From the NCBI RefSeq assembly GCF_012927205.1, contig NZ_JABBGC010000001.1, forward strand, positions 3,596,810 to 3,660,809: a stretch of 64,000 nt of DNA, in the 5' to 3' direction. The position numbers and the translations under genes are program-made. Origin of the DNA: Chitinophaga fulva (GTDB lineage Bacteria; Bacteroidota; Bacteroidia; Chitinophagales; Chitinophagaceae). The notes below the pieces were generated by a model. The model had not been told where the DNA came from, made no database searches, and was given only the letters and a program-made list of their open reading frames with translations. Of this stretch, positions 27,454 through 37,044 are shown piece by piece (the stretch's first letter is position 1; each line of letters starts with the position of its first letter).

Positions 27454-27600
27454 GGTTTATAAATATCGGTCAATAAAAAGTTAAAATCAAATAATAATAT
27501 AAGTAATATATTGTTGTGGCAGCTAAAGTGCATTGGAGTTTATAGGCGGGTTAATAAGGAATCCTGATGTGCTCAAAAGATGATCCTGGTCACCATAAAA

Positions 27601-27648
27601 TTTGATTATTGGACCATTTTATTATTTAAAAATGGCCCAATAATCAAA
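27601..27648 (-). terminator. Long hairpin after the GH8 gene
   Basis: 20-bp stem with a single mismatched pair (27601-27620 with 27629-27648), 8-base loop, 12 bp beyond the stop of the gene ending at 27660; the next bases on the minus strand are TTTTATGG. It is AT-rich and resembles other AT-rich hairpins in the window (36842-36921 and others), so it may be a repeat used as a terminator. Confidence 0.6.
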
Positions 27649-27659
27649 TATCAAAATGG

Positions 27660-29873
27660 TTATTGTTCTTTCACAATTCTTTTAACAGCGATGTTATTTT
27701 CCTGTACCAGTTTGATAATATACACACCGCCTGGCTGCCGGCCGCCACGGAAAGTGGCCTGGTGGGTGCCGGCTGACTGTTGCCCGTTGACCAGCACCGC
27801 TACCGGCTGACCAGCGAGGTTGTATACGATCAGGCTGGCAACACCTGCTTTGTCGAGTGTATAGGTAACATGCAGGTCTTCCCGGAAGGGAACAGGGTAG
27901 GCGTCCACGTTAAGCTTACCTGCTTTTGAAGGTGCATCATTAACCGGGTTGAACATCGCAGCGGAAGTAGCTGCCAGTGCTGCCTGTGTTTTAACTTTCA
28001 CTTCAGTATAGCTGTTCCACGCATTGACATCATTGCCATGTCCTGCAATTCGTACATACTTGGCCGTTACAGCGGTGAAGTTGAAGGATTCAAAGGCTGT
28101 GGAAGTGCCGCTGCTTAGTTTGTTGGCCGCTACGGTGGTCCAGCTGGTACCATTGCTGCTGACGAGGATATCGAATTTGGCTTTGCGGGCATCGCCTTTA
28201 TAGAAGGCGATGTCTACACCGGTAACGGTTTGTGCGCTGCCAAGGCAGAATTGTATATACTGTTCACCGCTGGCAGACCAGCGTGTGTTAAGATCATTGT
28301 CCAATACATTGGCGGCCACGTTGCCATCGTCGCCGCTGGCTTCTACCGGGTTGCAGCCGGGTGTGGCGGCTACCGTGATATTAACTGTGGCGGAGGTGGT
28401 AGCGCTGTTGCCGTTATCAGTGGCTTTGGCAGTAAGGGCGTAGTTACCTGCGGCTACATTGTTCCAGGTGTAGGAGTAGGGGCTGGTAGTGTCTTCGCCC
28501 AGTTTGGTGCTGCCGTTGAAGAACTCTACTTTTTTCACGGTGCCATCGCTGTCAGCTGCGTCGGCATTGATGGTTACGCTGGCCGGCGCCGTATAGGCGG
28601 TATTGTTAGCCGGTGCGGTGATGCTAACAGTAGGTGGCTGGTTAACAGGGCCGGAGTTACCGGGTATCCACCAGTTACCGGAGATAAAGAGTTGGCAAAG
28701 CAGGCCGTAGGAGTCGCTGTAATAGCCGCTTTTGGCCGACTTCAGCCAGTTCCAGCCTGCGTTGAGGAAAGCCTGGTTGTTGCTGCTGACAACAGAGGCG
28801 GCCACAAAAGGCCCGATGAATACTGCTTCCTGACCGGTACCGCGATTGCTGCCGTTCAGTTTGTACCCGTCTACGATAGCAGTAGGATTATTGTTTGTTT
28901 TGGTTTTCACCCAGTTGACCAGTTTGTTGGTAATGGTCAGGGCGTTGCTGTTGCCATGCATAGCGTAGTCCATCACGATGCGGAGCGGTACGCGGCAGGC
29001 GTTGTAGTTGTATTCATTGGTTTCCGTGTATTCACCGAGGAAATCTGTAGGGCATGGCTCAGGAGGGTTTTTCACCACGAAGTCGGAGATAAGGCCGGTG
29101 TTGGGCGTGTAGGTGGCGGAGAACTGTGAGTATACACTATAGAGGTTGTTGATCACGTTGATCCAGGTGACGTCGCCGGTTTCCTGATAGAAGGCGCGCA
29201 AGTGGTCCATCATCCAGTCAGACGGGCGGGTGTCGTACGTGGATTTGGAGTCAGAGTCGCTAAGACTGAGGCGTTTGTTGGTGGTCACGTAGCTGACCTT
29301 CAGGCCATTGTTGATCATGTCTTTGGCTTCCGCGAGATAGTTGATGGTACCGCCGGAGCCCCATTGATAGTGAGCAAGGATTAGTGCATAGGCAATATCG
29401 ATGTCGCCATCGGTGGCGGAACCAAAATGCCCCTGCGCACTGGCGGCATCGGCCACTACCCAGCCCATCAGCTTGGGGTTGGCGGAGCTGTGGTAGGCCC
29501 GGGCAGTTTTGAACAAGCCATTAAAAATAGTTTGGGCGTTGGGGTCATGGCCGGCCATCAGGGCCACGATAACCATCCCATATCCTTGTCCTTCTGAAGA
29601 GCCCAGTGGCTTATAGCCATCCGGGTTACCAGTAATTTCGCCTTTTACATAGTAGCCGCCCGGCAAGGAAGAAAGGTTGTTCTTCAGATAGGCGCCTTTC
29701 CAGTAATCATAGTAGCTGGCCACGCTGGCGTTCATGGCAGCCTGGGTAACGTTGTTGGGCTTGATACAGTTGGGATAGCTGATGGCTTGCGGGAAAGGCT
29801 TGTTCTGAGCCTGCACGCATAAACCGGCAACGTTCAACAGACCGGCCAACAAAAACAATAAATGTTTGGTCAT
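27660..29873 (-). CDS. Secreted GH8 glycoside hydrolase with Ig-like, discoidin and T9SS tail
   Basis: 737 residues. Signal peptide 1-23, then a GH8 domain (about 25-400) with proposed acid Glu94 in GSSEGQGYGM and Asp155/Asp157 in SATDGDIDIAY. An Ig-like domain (about 415-505), an F5/8 type C (discoidin) carbohydrate-binding domain (about 510-640) and a type IX secretion tail (about 660-737, ending VKRIVKEQ) follow. GH8 members cut cellulose, chitosan, xylan or lichenan, so the substrate is not fixed; a chitosanase would suit the amino-sugar operon, but that is a guess. It stands alone with a long, repeat-rich leader (29874-30400) upstream and a hairpin after its stop. Confidence 0.9.
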   Translation of the reverse strand: MTKHLLFLLAGLLNVAGLCVQAQNKPFPQAISYPNCIKPNNVTQAAMNASVASYYDYWKGAYLKNNLSSLPGGYYVKGEITGNPDGYKPLGSSEGQGYGMVIVALMAGHDPNAQTIFNGLFKTARAYHSSANPKLMGWVVADAASAQGHFGSATDGDIDIAYALILAHYQWGSGGTINYLAEAKDMINNGLKVSYVTTNKRLSLSDSDSKSTYDTRPSDWMMDHLRAFYQETGDVTWINVINNLYSVYSQFSATYTPNTGLISDFVVKNPPEPCPTDFLGEYTETNEYNYNACRVPLRIVMDYAMHGNSNALTITNKLVNWVKTKTNNNPTAIVDGYKLNGSNRGTGQEAVFIGPFVAASVVSSNNQAFLNAGWNWLKSAKSGYYSDSYGLLCQLFISGNWWIPGNSGPVNQPPTVSITAPANNTAYTAPASVTINADAADSDGTVKKVEFFNGSTKLGEDTTSPYSYTWNNVAAGNYALTAKATDNGNSATTSATVNITVAATPGCNPVEASGDDGNVAANVLDNDLNTRWSASGEQYIQFCLGSAQTVTGVDIAFYKGDARKAKFDILVSSNGTSWTTVAANKLSSGTSTAFESFNFTAVTAKYVRIAGHGNDVNAWNSYTEVKVKTQAALAATSAAMFNPVNDAPSKAGKLNVDAYPVPFREDLHVTYTLDKAGVASLIVYNLAGQPVAVLVNGQQSAGTHQATFRGGRQPGGVYIIKLVQENNIAVKRIVKEQ

Positions 29874-29928
29874 AAGGGTTTGTTTTAGGGGTGAATTATT
29901 GAAGAAAAGATTTGGTTGCTACATCGTT

Positions 29929-30215
29929 GTTTCCGTTTGTTAAAAGTATCCGGGCACAGTGGTCTCTGTCAGGCTGCAGGTTTTCCCGGGTTTCAATTAC
30001 ATCGTCTCCGTTTCGGTACAGTGGGTTGTCGTCTGGTTTCAGGCGCTGCGTAGTCTCCGTTTCGTTATCGTTTCCACATTGGGACCATGTGTATTTTCAG
30101 GCAATTACAGGCAATACATCAGTACAGTTGTTTCCGTTTTATCATAGTTTCCGCGCTGGTATAGTGTTGTTTCATATCGTTGTAGGTAGCTGTATTACCT
30201 GGTGTCTCCGTTTCG
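29929..30215. repeat. Repeats in the GH8 leader region
   Basis: Five copies of G(T/C)(C/T)TCCGTTT start at 29929, 30004, 30053, 30130 and 30204 (spacings 75, 49, 77, 74). The motif TACAGTGGGT recurs at 30017 and 30233. Read on the minus strand this is an A/G-rich leader of the GH8 transcript with GAAACGGA(A/G)AC repeats. The 702-bp gap between genes is almost filled by this leader and its upstream promoter; I see no gene in it. Confidence 0.55.
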
Positions 30216-30374
30216 CACGTTTTGTTGCTCCGCTACAGTGGGTCTTCGTTGGGTTTGCCGGTCTTGTGCTGTGGTCTTTGTTGATGCTTACAGGTGTTGC
30301 TGTAGTGCAATCGTTTCCATAAATGGTTATCTTTTTCCGTGCTATGGTCCCGTCTACAGGCAATCTGACTGAAT

Positions 30375-30394
30375 CAATCGATTGCACTATAGTG
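30375..30394. promoter_or_regulatory. Twin adjacent palindromes near the GH8 transcription start
   Basis: CAATCGATTG (30375-30384) and CACTATAGTG (30385-30394) are two perfect 10-bp palindromes that abut. They lie just downstream, on the minus strand, of a possible promoter with TTG at 30426-30424 and TATTTTAA at 30402-30395. A regulator bound here would sit over the start site. Confidence 0.4.
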
Positions 30395-30426
30395 TTAAAA
30401 TAAGTGATTTTTTTTGAATTTGTCAA
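30395..30426 (-). promoter_or_regulatory. Possible GH8 promoter
   Basis: Minus-strand TTG and TATTTTAA separated by 21 bases, a partial match to the Bacteroidota pattern. If right, the GH8 leader is about 0.5 kb. Confidence 0.3.
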
Positions 30427-30521
30427 GTGAAAGAGAGAAATAATAAGGCGTTCCAATAAATGAGGTTGATAATGATGGGATTATGCGGAAAATTTTTTTA
30501 TGCAACAACCGGAATAAAATA

Positions 30522-30545
30522 GGGCTGACCAATAATGGTCAGCCC
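30522..30545 (-). terminator. Terminator after the Endo H-like gene
   Basis: Perfect 9-bp stem GGGCTGACC/GGTCAGCCC with a 6-base loop, 31 bp after the stop at 30576. On the minus strand it is followed by TATTTTATT. It marks the end of the sigma-FecR-SusC-SusD-GH18 unit. Confidence 0.75.
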
Positions 30546-30575
30546 GTTCAGCAAGACAGTTTGTAAACAGGGGCA

Positions 30576-31523
30576 TCAGGGCGTATAGGTTACGCTGCTG
30601 CCATAAAGGATGTTGGATACACCGGAGAAATACACATGTTTATCGGTGCTGGTAAGATTATACCACAGGTACACGCCATAACCATTGTTTTTGGTTTGCG
30701 TGGCCAGTGAATTGGCAGTACTCTGACTGGTGGCCATAATATCCACTGCAGCAGGGCCCAGATTGGATTTGGGCAGACCGGCCACATTGGGCACGGAATA
30801 CGAGCCGTAGATGGCATTCCAGCTGTAGTTGACAAAATCACCTGCCTTTTTTCCACCCCAGGAGAGACGGGAAGCTGCCGGACCGTAGTAATAAAACGAT
30901 ATGATCTTGGTCGGGATCAGTTTCCGCAGCTCATCGAGGAGCATCACAAAAGAGCTGTCATTGGGTTGTGGCAGGCCATTGTTGCCATAGTCGGCATATT
31001 CATCGTCGAAATCAATACCATCCAGGCCATAGTAGTTGGCCGTATCGGCCAACTGCTGGGCGAATGCTTTGGCAGCTGCGCGGCTGGTGAAATTACAGAA
31101 GCCTGCGCCCTGATGGTTTCCAAGGATAGATAATAATACTTTCATGCCCTTGTTTTGCAACGGTACGATCTGTGTGGCTTTGTTGACCAGTACGTTGGTC
31201 ACGTTCGGGTTGTTGTACAACACGGCTTTACCGGTACTGGTGTTGTAGTTGATGTTCGCTGCAAAAATGATGGCAATGTCAAACAGTTGTTGCCCGCCGG
31301 TGGTAAGGGTATACTTGCCGGTGTTGAGCAGACTGTTGCTGTTGACTTCTACATAGCAGACAGATTTACCACCTGCTTTAGTAACGGTTTCCACCTTGGG
31401 TTCAGTTTTGGTTTGCTGATTGTCGGGTACGGCTCCGTCTTTTTTACAGGAGGCCATGAACAGAAGGGTTGAACAGGAGGTCAGCATCAGCATGGATGAC
31501 CATACGCGGAATTGTTTTTTCAT
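30576..31523 (-). CDS. Endo H-like endo-beta-N-acetylglucosaminidase (GH18) lipoprotein
   Basis: 315 residues. Lipoprotein signal with lipobox FMASC, then a single GH18 barrel from about residue 50. The sequence follows Streptomyces Endo H closely: CYVEVNSNSLLNTGKYTL, IIFAANINYN, LLSILGNHQGAGF, and the catalytic LDGIDFDDEYADYG with Asp173 and Glu175 as the active pair. Endo H cuts between the two core N-acetylglucosamines of high-mannose N-glycans. The gene is last in the sigma/FecR/SusC/SusD unit, so it would release glycans at the cell surface for import through that SusC/SusD pair. The terminator at 30522-30545 follows. Confidence 0.93.
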   Translation of the reverse strand: MKKQFRVWSSMLMLTSCSTLLFMASCKKDGAVPDNQQTKTEPKVETVTKAGGKSVCYVEVNSNSLLNTGKYTLTTGGQQLFDIAIIFAANINYNTSTGKAVLYNNPNVTNVLVNKATQIVPLQNKGMKVLLSILGNHQGAGFCNFTSRAAAKAFAQQLADTANYYGLDGIDFDDEYADYGNNGLPQPNDSSFVMLLDELRKLIPTKIISFYYYGPAASRLSWGGKKAGDFVNYSWNAIYGSYSVPNVAGLPKSNLGPAAVDIMATSQSTANSLATQTKNNGYGVYLWYNLTSTDKHVYFSGVSNILYGSSVTYTP

Positions 31524-31558
31524 ACGTAAATTTTAACGGTGATTGATATGATGATAAC

Positions 31559-31679
31559 TGATGCTCCTGATGAGCAGTGAGCTGCGCGGATCATAAACGG
31601 GATTGGCACGGAACATAATACCGGCGCAAAGCAGAAAATGCTTTTTTGTATGATGGCGCGTTGCTCATCAGGAGCATCA
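31559..31679. repeat. Second copy of the TGATGCTCCTGAT inverted repeat
   Basis: Perfect 18-bp arms at 31559-31576 and 31662-31679 share the core TGATGCTCCTGAT with the element at 1317-1441 and have almost the same overall length (121 versus 125 bp). It sits in the spacer between the SusD gene and the Endo H-like gene, so it would be transcribed as a large hairpin within the operon. Confidence 0.7.
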
Positions 31680-31762
31680 AATTTTTAGATTGTACGATGA
31701 TGATTACATCATGACCAAACTACACTGTTATCCTGCAATATCATTACCACGTCACTATCACG

Positions 31763-33400
31763 TCATCGTTTGTCCCACCAGAGCGGGGTGCCGCCGTTAT
31801 CTTCCGGCTTGCTGAGTAAACCGATGGCTTTAGTGACAGCTGCATTGTTGGTGTTGTATTCATTCTGCGGGAAGGGGAGCCTTCTTACCTGCAGGGTGGA
31901 ACTGATTGTACCACCACTGTTGTTGTTAACTACCGGGAACAGTTTAGGATACCCTGTACGACGGAACTCTGTCCATGCTTCCTGTCCTTCGGGGAACATA
32001 GCCAGCCATTTCTGGGTGCTGATACGTTCCTGTTTTTCTGCCAGGCTGGCGCTTTCCACCCACTTCACGGTAACATGTGTAAGCGTGTCGGCATTGTTCT
32101 GTGCATTTTTCGGGTCTACATATTTGTCTGGTGTATTCACGCTGTTGTTGATGTAATTAGCATCCGCTGCATGCCATTGATCGAGGGAGGTGTTGATACC
32201 CTGTTCATACAGTGTTTGTACGGTGCCGCCGGCATTAGCAAAATTGTTCAATGCTGCTTCTGCGCGGAGGAAGTACACTTCTGCGGCGGTCATCAGCTGC
32301 ACCGGCGTGTTGAGGGTAAACGCGTCGTCATCTACGTAGTTGAGGGCGGAATAACCCACATAATCGCTTTTGGCGTTGGAACTGGTGATGCTGCCCAGGC
32401 GGATACCGATGTATTGCGCAGGGATCGCTGCGTCGGTCGACTTGGACATGTATTTACTGAGGCGTGGGTCTTTGTAGCCTGTGAGATAAGATTGCAGAGA
32501 CGCGTTAATCTGGATGTCGTTCCAGTTCTTGGCAATAAATACCAGCGGATTCGTATAGCCTGCGCCGGGAATTCTCACCGTCATGTTGCCATCGTTGCTG
32601 GTGATCACGCCACCCTTGGCAGGGTTCAGGGCTTTCTCTGCTTCGGCTTTGGCGAGCGCCGGATCAACTTTGATAACGTGCATGGCTAAACGCAACCGTA
32701 GAGAGTTGCTGAACTGCAACCATTTGGTAAAGTTGGAATTGTATACCAGGTCAAAGTCACCGAATTTAAATGGCAGTGTTTTACCGCTGGCGATAAAGTC
32801 ACGGAGTGTGGTGTTGGCAGTGTCCAGCTCTTTGAAGAAGCGGGCGTATACGTCCTGCTGGCTGTCATACTCGATGCTGGTTTTGCTGGTACCGGCCTTG
32901 CTATAGGGGATAGGGCCATAAACGTCGGTCACACGGCTCATGGCGGTCACCTGTACGATCTGCGCCACGGCCCATACAGCCGGGAAGTCTTTAGGGATGT
33001 TGGACTGGCGCAGTTTGGCCAATTGCCCCATTACGCTCAGGTAACCTGCTTTAAAGGTCTCACCGTTCCAGCCGGTCATCATAAAATAGCTCAGGTTGTT
33101 CCTGCCGCCATTAAAAGGAGTGGCGGAAGCAAAGTAGCCGGAGAAGCAGTCAGCGTTCAGATTTTGTTGTAACTGGAAAGAGTTGGGGTCACCGCCGCCG
33201 GAGAAGTTGTAAATAGCCATGGTAGCAGTCTTCAGATAACTGAGGTTATAGAAGTCTGCTTCCAGCATGCCGTTGGGAATGCCGGTGTTATCGGTATTAT
33301 ACAATTCAAAGTTTTTGGTGCAGGCGCTCATAGCCAGCAGCAGTCCTGCTGCGATGGCCGGGAGACGGTATTTACCGGAAAATATATTGATACGTTTCAT
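31763..33400 (-). CDS. SusD-like glycan-binding lipoprotein (SusD-like_2 group)
   Basis: 545 residues, predicted surface lipoprotein with lipobox (LLAMSAC). The pattern (helical TPR-like scaffold, C-terminal FRRTGYPKLFP and RRLPFPQNEY) matches the SusD-like_2 group, which in Bacteroides includes proteins of the high-mannose N-glycan locus. It would cap the SusC channel encoded 28 bp upstream and present the glycan for transport. The neighbouring Endo H-like gene supports an N-glycan ligand. It is one of three SusD-type genes here; the other two are of the RagB/SusD type. Confidence 0.92.
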   Translation of the reverse strand: MKRINIFSGKYRLPAIAAGLLLAMSACTKNFELYNTDNTGIPNGMLEADFYNLSYLKTATMAIYNFSGGGDPNSFQLQQNLNADCFSGYFASATPFNGGRNNLSYFMMTGWNGETFKAGYLSVMGQLAKLRQSNIPKDFPAVWAVAQIVQVTAMSRVTDVYGPIPYSKAGTSKTSIEYDSQQDVYARFFKELDTANTTLRDFIASGKTLPFKFGDFDLVYNSNFTKWLQFSNSLRLRLAMHVIKVDPALAKAEAEKALNPAKGGVITSNDGNMTVRIPGAGYTNPLVFIAKNWNDIQINASLQSYLTGYKDPRLSKYMSKSTDAAIPAQYIGIRLGSITSSNAKSDYVGYSALNYVDDDAFTLNTPVQLMTAAEVYFLRAEAALNNFANAGGTVQTLYEQGINTSLDQWHAADANYINNSVNTPDKYVDPKNAQNNADTLTHVTVKWVESASLAEKQERISTQKWLAMFPEGQEAWTEFRRTGYPKLFPVVNNNSGGTISSTLQVRRLPFPQNEYNTNNAAVTKAIGLLSKPEDNGGTPLWWDKR

Positions 33401-33428
33401 GTTTTCAGTTTTACGGTGGAAGCATAGA

Positions 33429-36400
33429 TTAGAAAGTGGCGTTCAGCGTCAGACCGTAGTTACGGGTGGCTGGCGGCATGAAGATGTCTACACCAGACAG
33501 GCCGTTGGCGGTGGACATGGTCAGTTCCGGATCATATGGCGCTTTTTTGTGGAAGTAGATCAGGTTACGGCCGGTGAGGGAGAAACGCAGCGTTTTCATC
33601 CAGCTGTTTTTTACCGGAACGGTGTAACCGAGTGACAGCTCACGGAGCCTTACCACGGTGGCGCTGTACATGTATTCACCGGACACTGCTTCACGGCCAC
33701 CGATGGTACCATACCATTTCTGCGGATCTACGCTGGTAACAGCTTTCTGGTCGGGGCCAACACCGTTGATCGCTACGCCTCCTGCATCACGGGCATCACC
33801 GGTAACTTTAGATACGCCGTATTGGTCCATTACAGATTGGGTCACGGACATTACCTGGCCGCCAAACTTACCATCTATCAGGAAAGACAGGGTGAAATCG
33901 CCGTAAGAGAGATTGTTGTTCCAGCCCAGCTGCCATTTCGGATTGGCATTGCCCAGGTATACAAAGTCGCCGCCCTGTTTGATAGGAGAGCCTTTGTCAT
34001 CGATTTTGATGCGGCCTTGTTCATCCCGTTGCAGCACGGTGCCATAAATATCACCGAAGGAACCGCCTACTTTGAACTTAGATACGAAGTTGGCGCCGGA
34101 AGCACCGCTCAGCACAAACTCAGGGTTGGTGGTTGCCAGTTCCACAATGCGGTTATCATTCACAGAATAGTTGATACCGGTATTCCACTGGAATTTACCA
34201 CCGCGGAATACATCATAGCGGAACACTGCTTCGATACCCTTGTTCTGAATGTTACCGGCATTGAAGTAGAAGAGGTCATAGAAAGATGCCTGTGGCGATT
34301 GTATGCTAAGTGTTTGGTTATGGGTATTGGTTTTATAGTAAGTGATGTCTGCTGTCAGCCTGTTGTCCATAAAACGCCATTCCATACCAAATTCCAGTGA
34401 CTTGGTTTTCTCCGGTTTCAGATCGGTGAAAGGCGCCTGAACGTTACTGATGGCACTACCCACGCCAAAAATATTATTGGCAGGATTGCTCTTGTATGGG
34501 TCAGGGGAGCTGCCTACTTCTGCATAGGAACCTCTTACTTTGAGGAAGCTGATGGCTTTAGGCATTTCCATCATTTGGCTCAGGATCAGGTTAAGGCCAA
34601 CAGAAGGGTAGAAGTAGTTGTTGTTGGGCGTGTAAGAGAGGTTGGAAGCCCAGTCGTTACGGGTGGTGAAATCCAGATAAGCCATCTCTTTAAAGGAGAG
34701 GTTGGCACTACCGAAAAGGGACTGGTACTGTCCATGGTTTTCTGGCAGTGTTCCGGAATTGAGCGGGTTCATCGTGTTGAAATTCTGAATGTTGAACACG
34801 TTGGCGATTTTCAGCCCGTCTTGTCCGGAGTTGAATTTCACGCCGGTGGTTTTCAGATCACGCAGGGCGCCACCTACTACGCCGGTCAGACGGAAATCTT
34901 TGTTGATCGGAATATTGAAGTTCAGCAACAGGTCGCCATATTGCTGGGTGGTAGTGGCATTGTTGTAGTTATACACGCCATTGGCGGGTGCTAACACTTT
35001 ATAGGTACCGGCATACATCTTTTGATCGTACACGTCATTTATACGGTCAACGCTTCCACGTGCCTGTACACTGAGCCAGGAATTGATTTCGTATTTCAGG
35101 CTGGCATTGAGCAACAGGCGGTTCCTGTTCAGGGAATTGGGATTGCGTTTGGTGATCCACCAGGGATTCTGCTGGATATCTTCCAGGTAGGCCCAGTTTT
35201 GAACAGGCAGGAAGTTACGGGATGGGTCGGGTATCGCAAACTGGTCTTTGAAAGGCCGGATGTCCTGACCGCGGGGGAAGAGATATAAGCCGGTCAGCGG
35301 ATTTAAATACAGGCCGGAGAGTGGCGTGTTATCGATCTTCTGTGTTACATAGTTCACATCGGCTTCCGCGATGAGTTTATTATTGAGGAAATGACCTGTT
35401 TCCTTAAAGCTGATGTTGTTACGACCCAGTTTATTGCCGGGCTCAATACCGGTAGCGGCAGTATTGGCAAAAGAGAAATAAGTCTGCAGTTGTTCCGTGC
35501 CGGCAGACAGGCTGATGGCATTGGTGTATGTCTGACCGGTCTGGAAGAAGGACGACATATTGTTAGTTGCCGGGCTGTTGAGTTTTGCACCCCAGCTTTG
35601 CGGAGAGGTGGCGTTGGTTGCGCCGTAATTGTTCTGAAACTCAGGTTTGTAAGCTGCCTGGGCCAGGTTTGCACTGGAAGAAAAATTGATCTGCATCTTA
35701 CCGGACTTACCACTTTTGGTAGTGATCATGATCACGCCATTGGCGCCCTGGCTACCATAAAGTGCTGCTGCAGAAGCGCCTTTGAGCACGGAGATGCTTT
35801 CAATATCTTCCGGGTTCATATTGGAGATGGGGTCGCCGCCGTCGTAGGCGTTGCTGCCGCCATAGGCGCTGGTAGGCTGACTGGTAAGGCTGTTGTTCAT
35901 AGGTACCCCGTCAATCACATAGAGGGCCTGGTTGTTGCCAATGCCGGACTTGTTACCACGCAGTACCACTTTAGCGGAACCGCCTACGCCGGAAGCGCTG
36001 GGGGAGATAGAAAGACCAGCTACTTTACCGTTGAGGGTATTGATCAGGTTGGGATCTTTGGCTTTGGTGAGCTCTCCGCCGCTTACCTGTTGCATCGCAT
36101 AGGTAATGGCTTTCTCCGAGCGTTTGATACCGAGGGCCGTTACCATGACACCGGTCAGCTGGGTATTGGAGGAGCTGAGCAGCACTGACAGGCTGGTATT
36201 GGTGCCCACCGTGATTTCTTTTGTTTCATAGCCTATGGAGCTGAATACCAGCACGTCTTTAGGTCCGGCCTGAATGGAGAAGCCGCCTTGCTCATTGGTA
36301 ATAGTACCGCGGGTAGTGCCTTTCACCTGGATACTGATGTTAAACAATGGTTTACCATCAGCGCCCGTAACGGTGCCTTTGATGGGAGCCGCTTGTAACA

Positions 36401-36776
36401 CCGTCTCGGGAATAGGTTTGGGGCTGATCACAATGATCTTGTTCACGATCGCATATTCCAAGGGCTTGCCTTTCAGGCATTTGTCGAGCACGTCTGTGAG
36501 CGGGGCGTTGCTGACGTTCATATTGACAGGGCCTGAGCCTTGCAGTAGCTTTTCATCATACACAAACTCATAACCGGTTTGTTTGCTGATGTTGTTGAAC
36601 ACGTCGTACAGGGCAAGTCTTTTACCTTTAAGCGTCACCGTTTGGGAAAACGATTTAGCACTGAGGTGAAGGGTGACAGCCAGTAGAAGGGTGGCAGTTA
36701 ATTTCATAACCAACAGAAATTTTCGGAGCAAAGGCCGGTCTGACCGGCAGGCTTTGCCAGTAGTAAGTTGTTGCAT
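33429..36776 (-). CDS. SusC-like TonB-dependent transporter with STN domain
   Basis: Outer-membrane channel of 1115 residues. After a long signal region (to about residue 45, MKLTATLLLAVTLHLSAKS) there is an STN domain (about 50-105), a carboxypeptidase-regulatory-like domain (GTVTGADGKPLFNISIQVKG, about 130-210), a plug (GGSAKVVLRGNKSG, ALYVIDGVPMN, SISVLKGASAAALYGSQ) and a 22-strand barrel to the end. The STN domain receives the FecR signal in ECF-controlled systems. It follows FecR by 268 bp; this spacer holds an AT-rich hairpin element and the conserved leader hairpin (36929-36963). With SusD and GH18 it forms a likely N-glycan uptake locus. Confidence 0.94.
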   Translation of the reverse strand: MQQLTTGKACRSDRPLLRKFLLVMKLTATLLLAVTLHLSAKSFSQTVTLKGKRLALYDVFNNISKQTGYEFVYDEKLLQGSGPVNMNVSNAPLTDVLDKCLKGKPLEYAIVNKIIVISPKPIPETVLQAAPIKGTVTGADGKPLFNISIQVKGTTRGTITNEQGGFSIQAGPKDVLVFSSIGYETKEITVGTNTSLSVLLSSSNTQLTGVMVTALGIKRSEKAITYAMQQVSGGELTKAKDPNLINTLNGKVAGLSISPSASGVGGSAKVVLRGNKSGIGNNQALYVIDGVPMNNSLTSQPTSAYGGSNAYDGGDPISNMNPEDIESISVLKGASAAALYGSQGANGVIMITTKSGKSGKMQINFSSSANLAQAAYKPEFQNNYGATNATSPQSWGAKLNSPATNNMSSFFQTGQTYTNAISLSAGTEQLQTYFSFANTAATGIEPGNKLGRNNISFKETGHFLNNKLIAEADVNYVTQKIDNTPLSGLYLNPLTGLYLFPRGQDIRPFKDQFAIPDPSRNFLPVQNWAYLEDIQQNPWWITKRNPNSLNRNRLLLNASLKYEINSWLSVQARGSVDRINDVYDQKMYAGTYKVLAPANGVYNYNNATTTQQYGDLLLNFNIPINKDFRLTGVVGGALRDLKTTGVKFNSGQDGLKIANVFNIQNFNTMNPLNSGTLPENHGQYQSLFGSANLSFKEMAYLDFTTRNDWASNLSYTPNNNYFYPSVGLNLILSQMMEMPKAISFLKVRGSYAEVGSSPDPYKSNPANNIFGVGSAISNVQAPFTDLKPEKTKSLEFGMEWRFMDNRLTADITYYKTNTHNQTLSIQSPQASFYDLFYFNAGNIQNKGIEAVFRYDVFRGGKFQWNTGINYSVNDNRIVELATTNPEFVLSGASGANFVSKFKVGGSFGDIYGTVLQRDEQGRIKIDDKGSPIKQGGDFVYLGNANPKWQLGWNNNLSYGDFTLSFLIDGKFGGQVMSVTQSVMDQYGVSKVTGDARDAGGVAINGVGPDQKAVTSVDPQKWYGTIGGREAVSGEYMYSATVVRLRELSLGYTVPVKNSWMKTLRFSLTGRNLIYFHKKAPYDPELTMSTANGLSGVDIFMPPATRNYGLTLNATF

Positions 36777-36841
36777 ACTTTTGTGTTCGTGGCTTTTAAA
36801 AAATCAGTTTCTAATCATCAAGTGAAATTGGGTAGCCATTA

Positions 36842-36921
36842 TATTTTTTTATTTATTCATTTTTTTATTTAATGAGGATGCCTGGCATCCCTTAAATGGC
36901 CAAATGATCAAATAAAAAAAT
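36842..36921. repeat. AT-rich inverted-repeat element in the FecR-SusC spacer
   Basis: About 80 bp folding into one near-complete hairpin. The tip is GGATGCCTGGCATCC (36876-36890) and both arms run into T7ATTT/AAATA7-type ends. It shares GAGGATGCCTGGC with the element at 38318-38402, in opposite orientation. Removing it makes this leader the same length as the other SusC leaders, so it looks like an insertion. Confidence 0.6.
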
Positions 36922-36928
36922 CTTTTCT

Positions 36929-36963
36929 ACCGGGCCCTGACTGCAATCGGGGTCCGGTTTTTT
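36929..36963. promoter_or_regulatory. SusC leader hairpin / candidate antisense RNA terminator, copy 1
   Basis: Stem ACCGGGCCC (36929-36937) with GGGTCCGGT (36950-36958), 12-base loop, followed on the plus strand by six T. In the sense (minus) direction it reads A6 then the hairpin. Related hairpins are at 48504-48537 and 62183-62212, all between FecR and SusC. Confidence 0.5.
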
Positions 36964-37044
36964 CTACCATAATGGTTGATAGTTCATTACGTGTCCATAA
37001 CATGAAATCTTTTAAACGTTACATAATTGTTACAGGTATAAGTG

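Noticed and set aside
29912..30322. 136-residue plus-strand frame in the GH8 leader
   Set aside because: Composed of the repeated motif; translation is Phe/Ser/Val-rich with no protein-like pattern.
36929..36963. Operon terminator between FecR and SusC
   Set aside because: The T run is on the plus strand, opposite to the operon; on the minus strand no T run follows directly.
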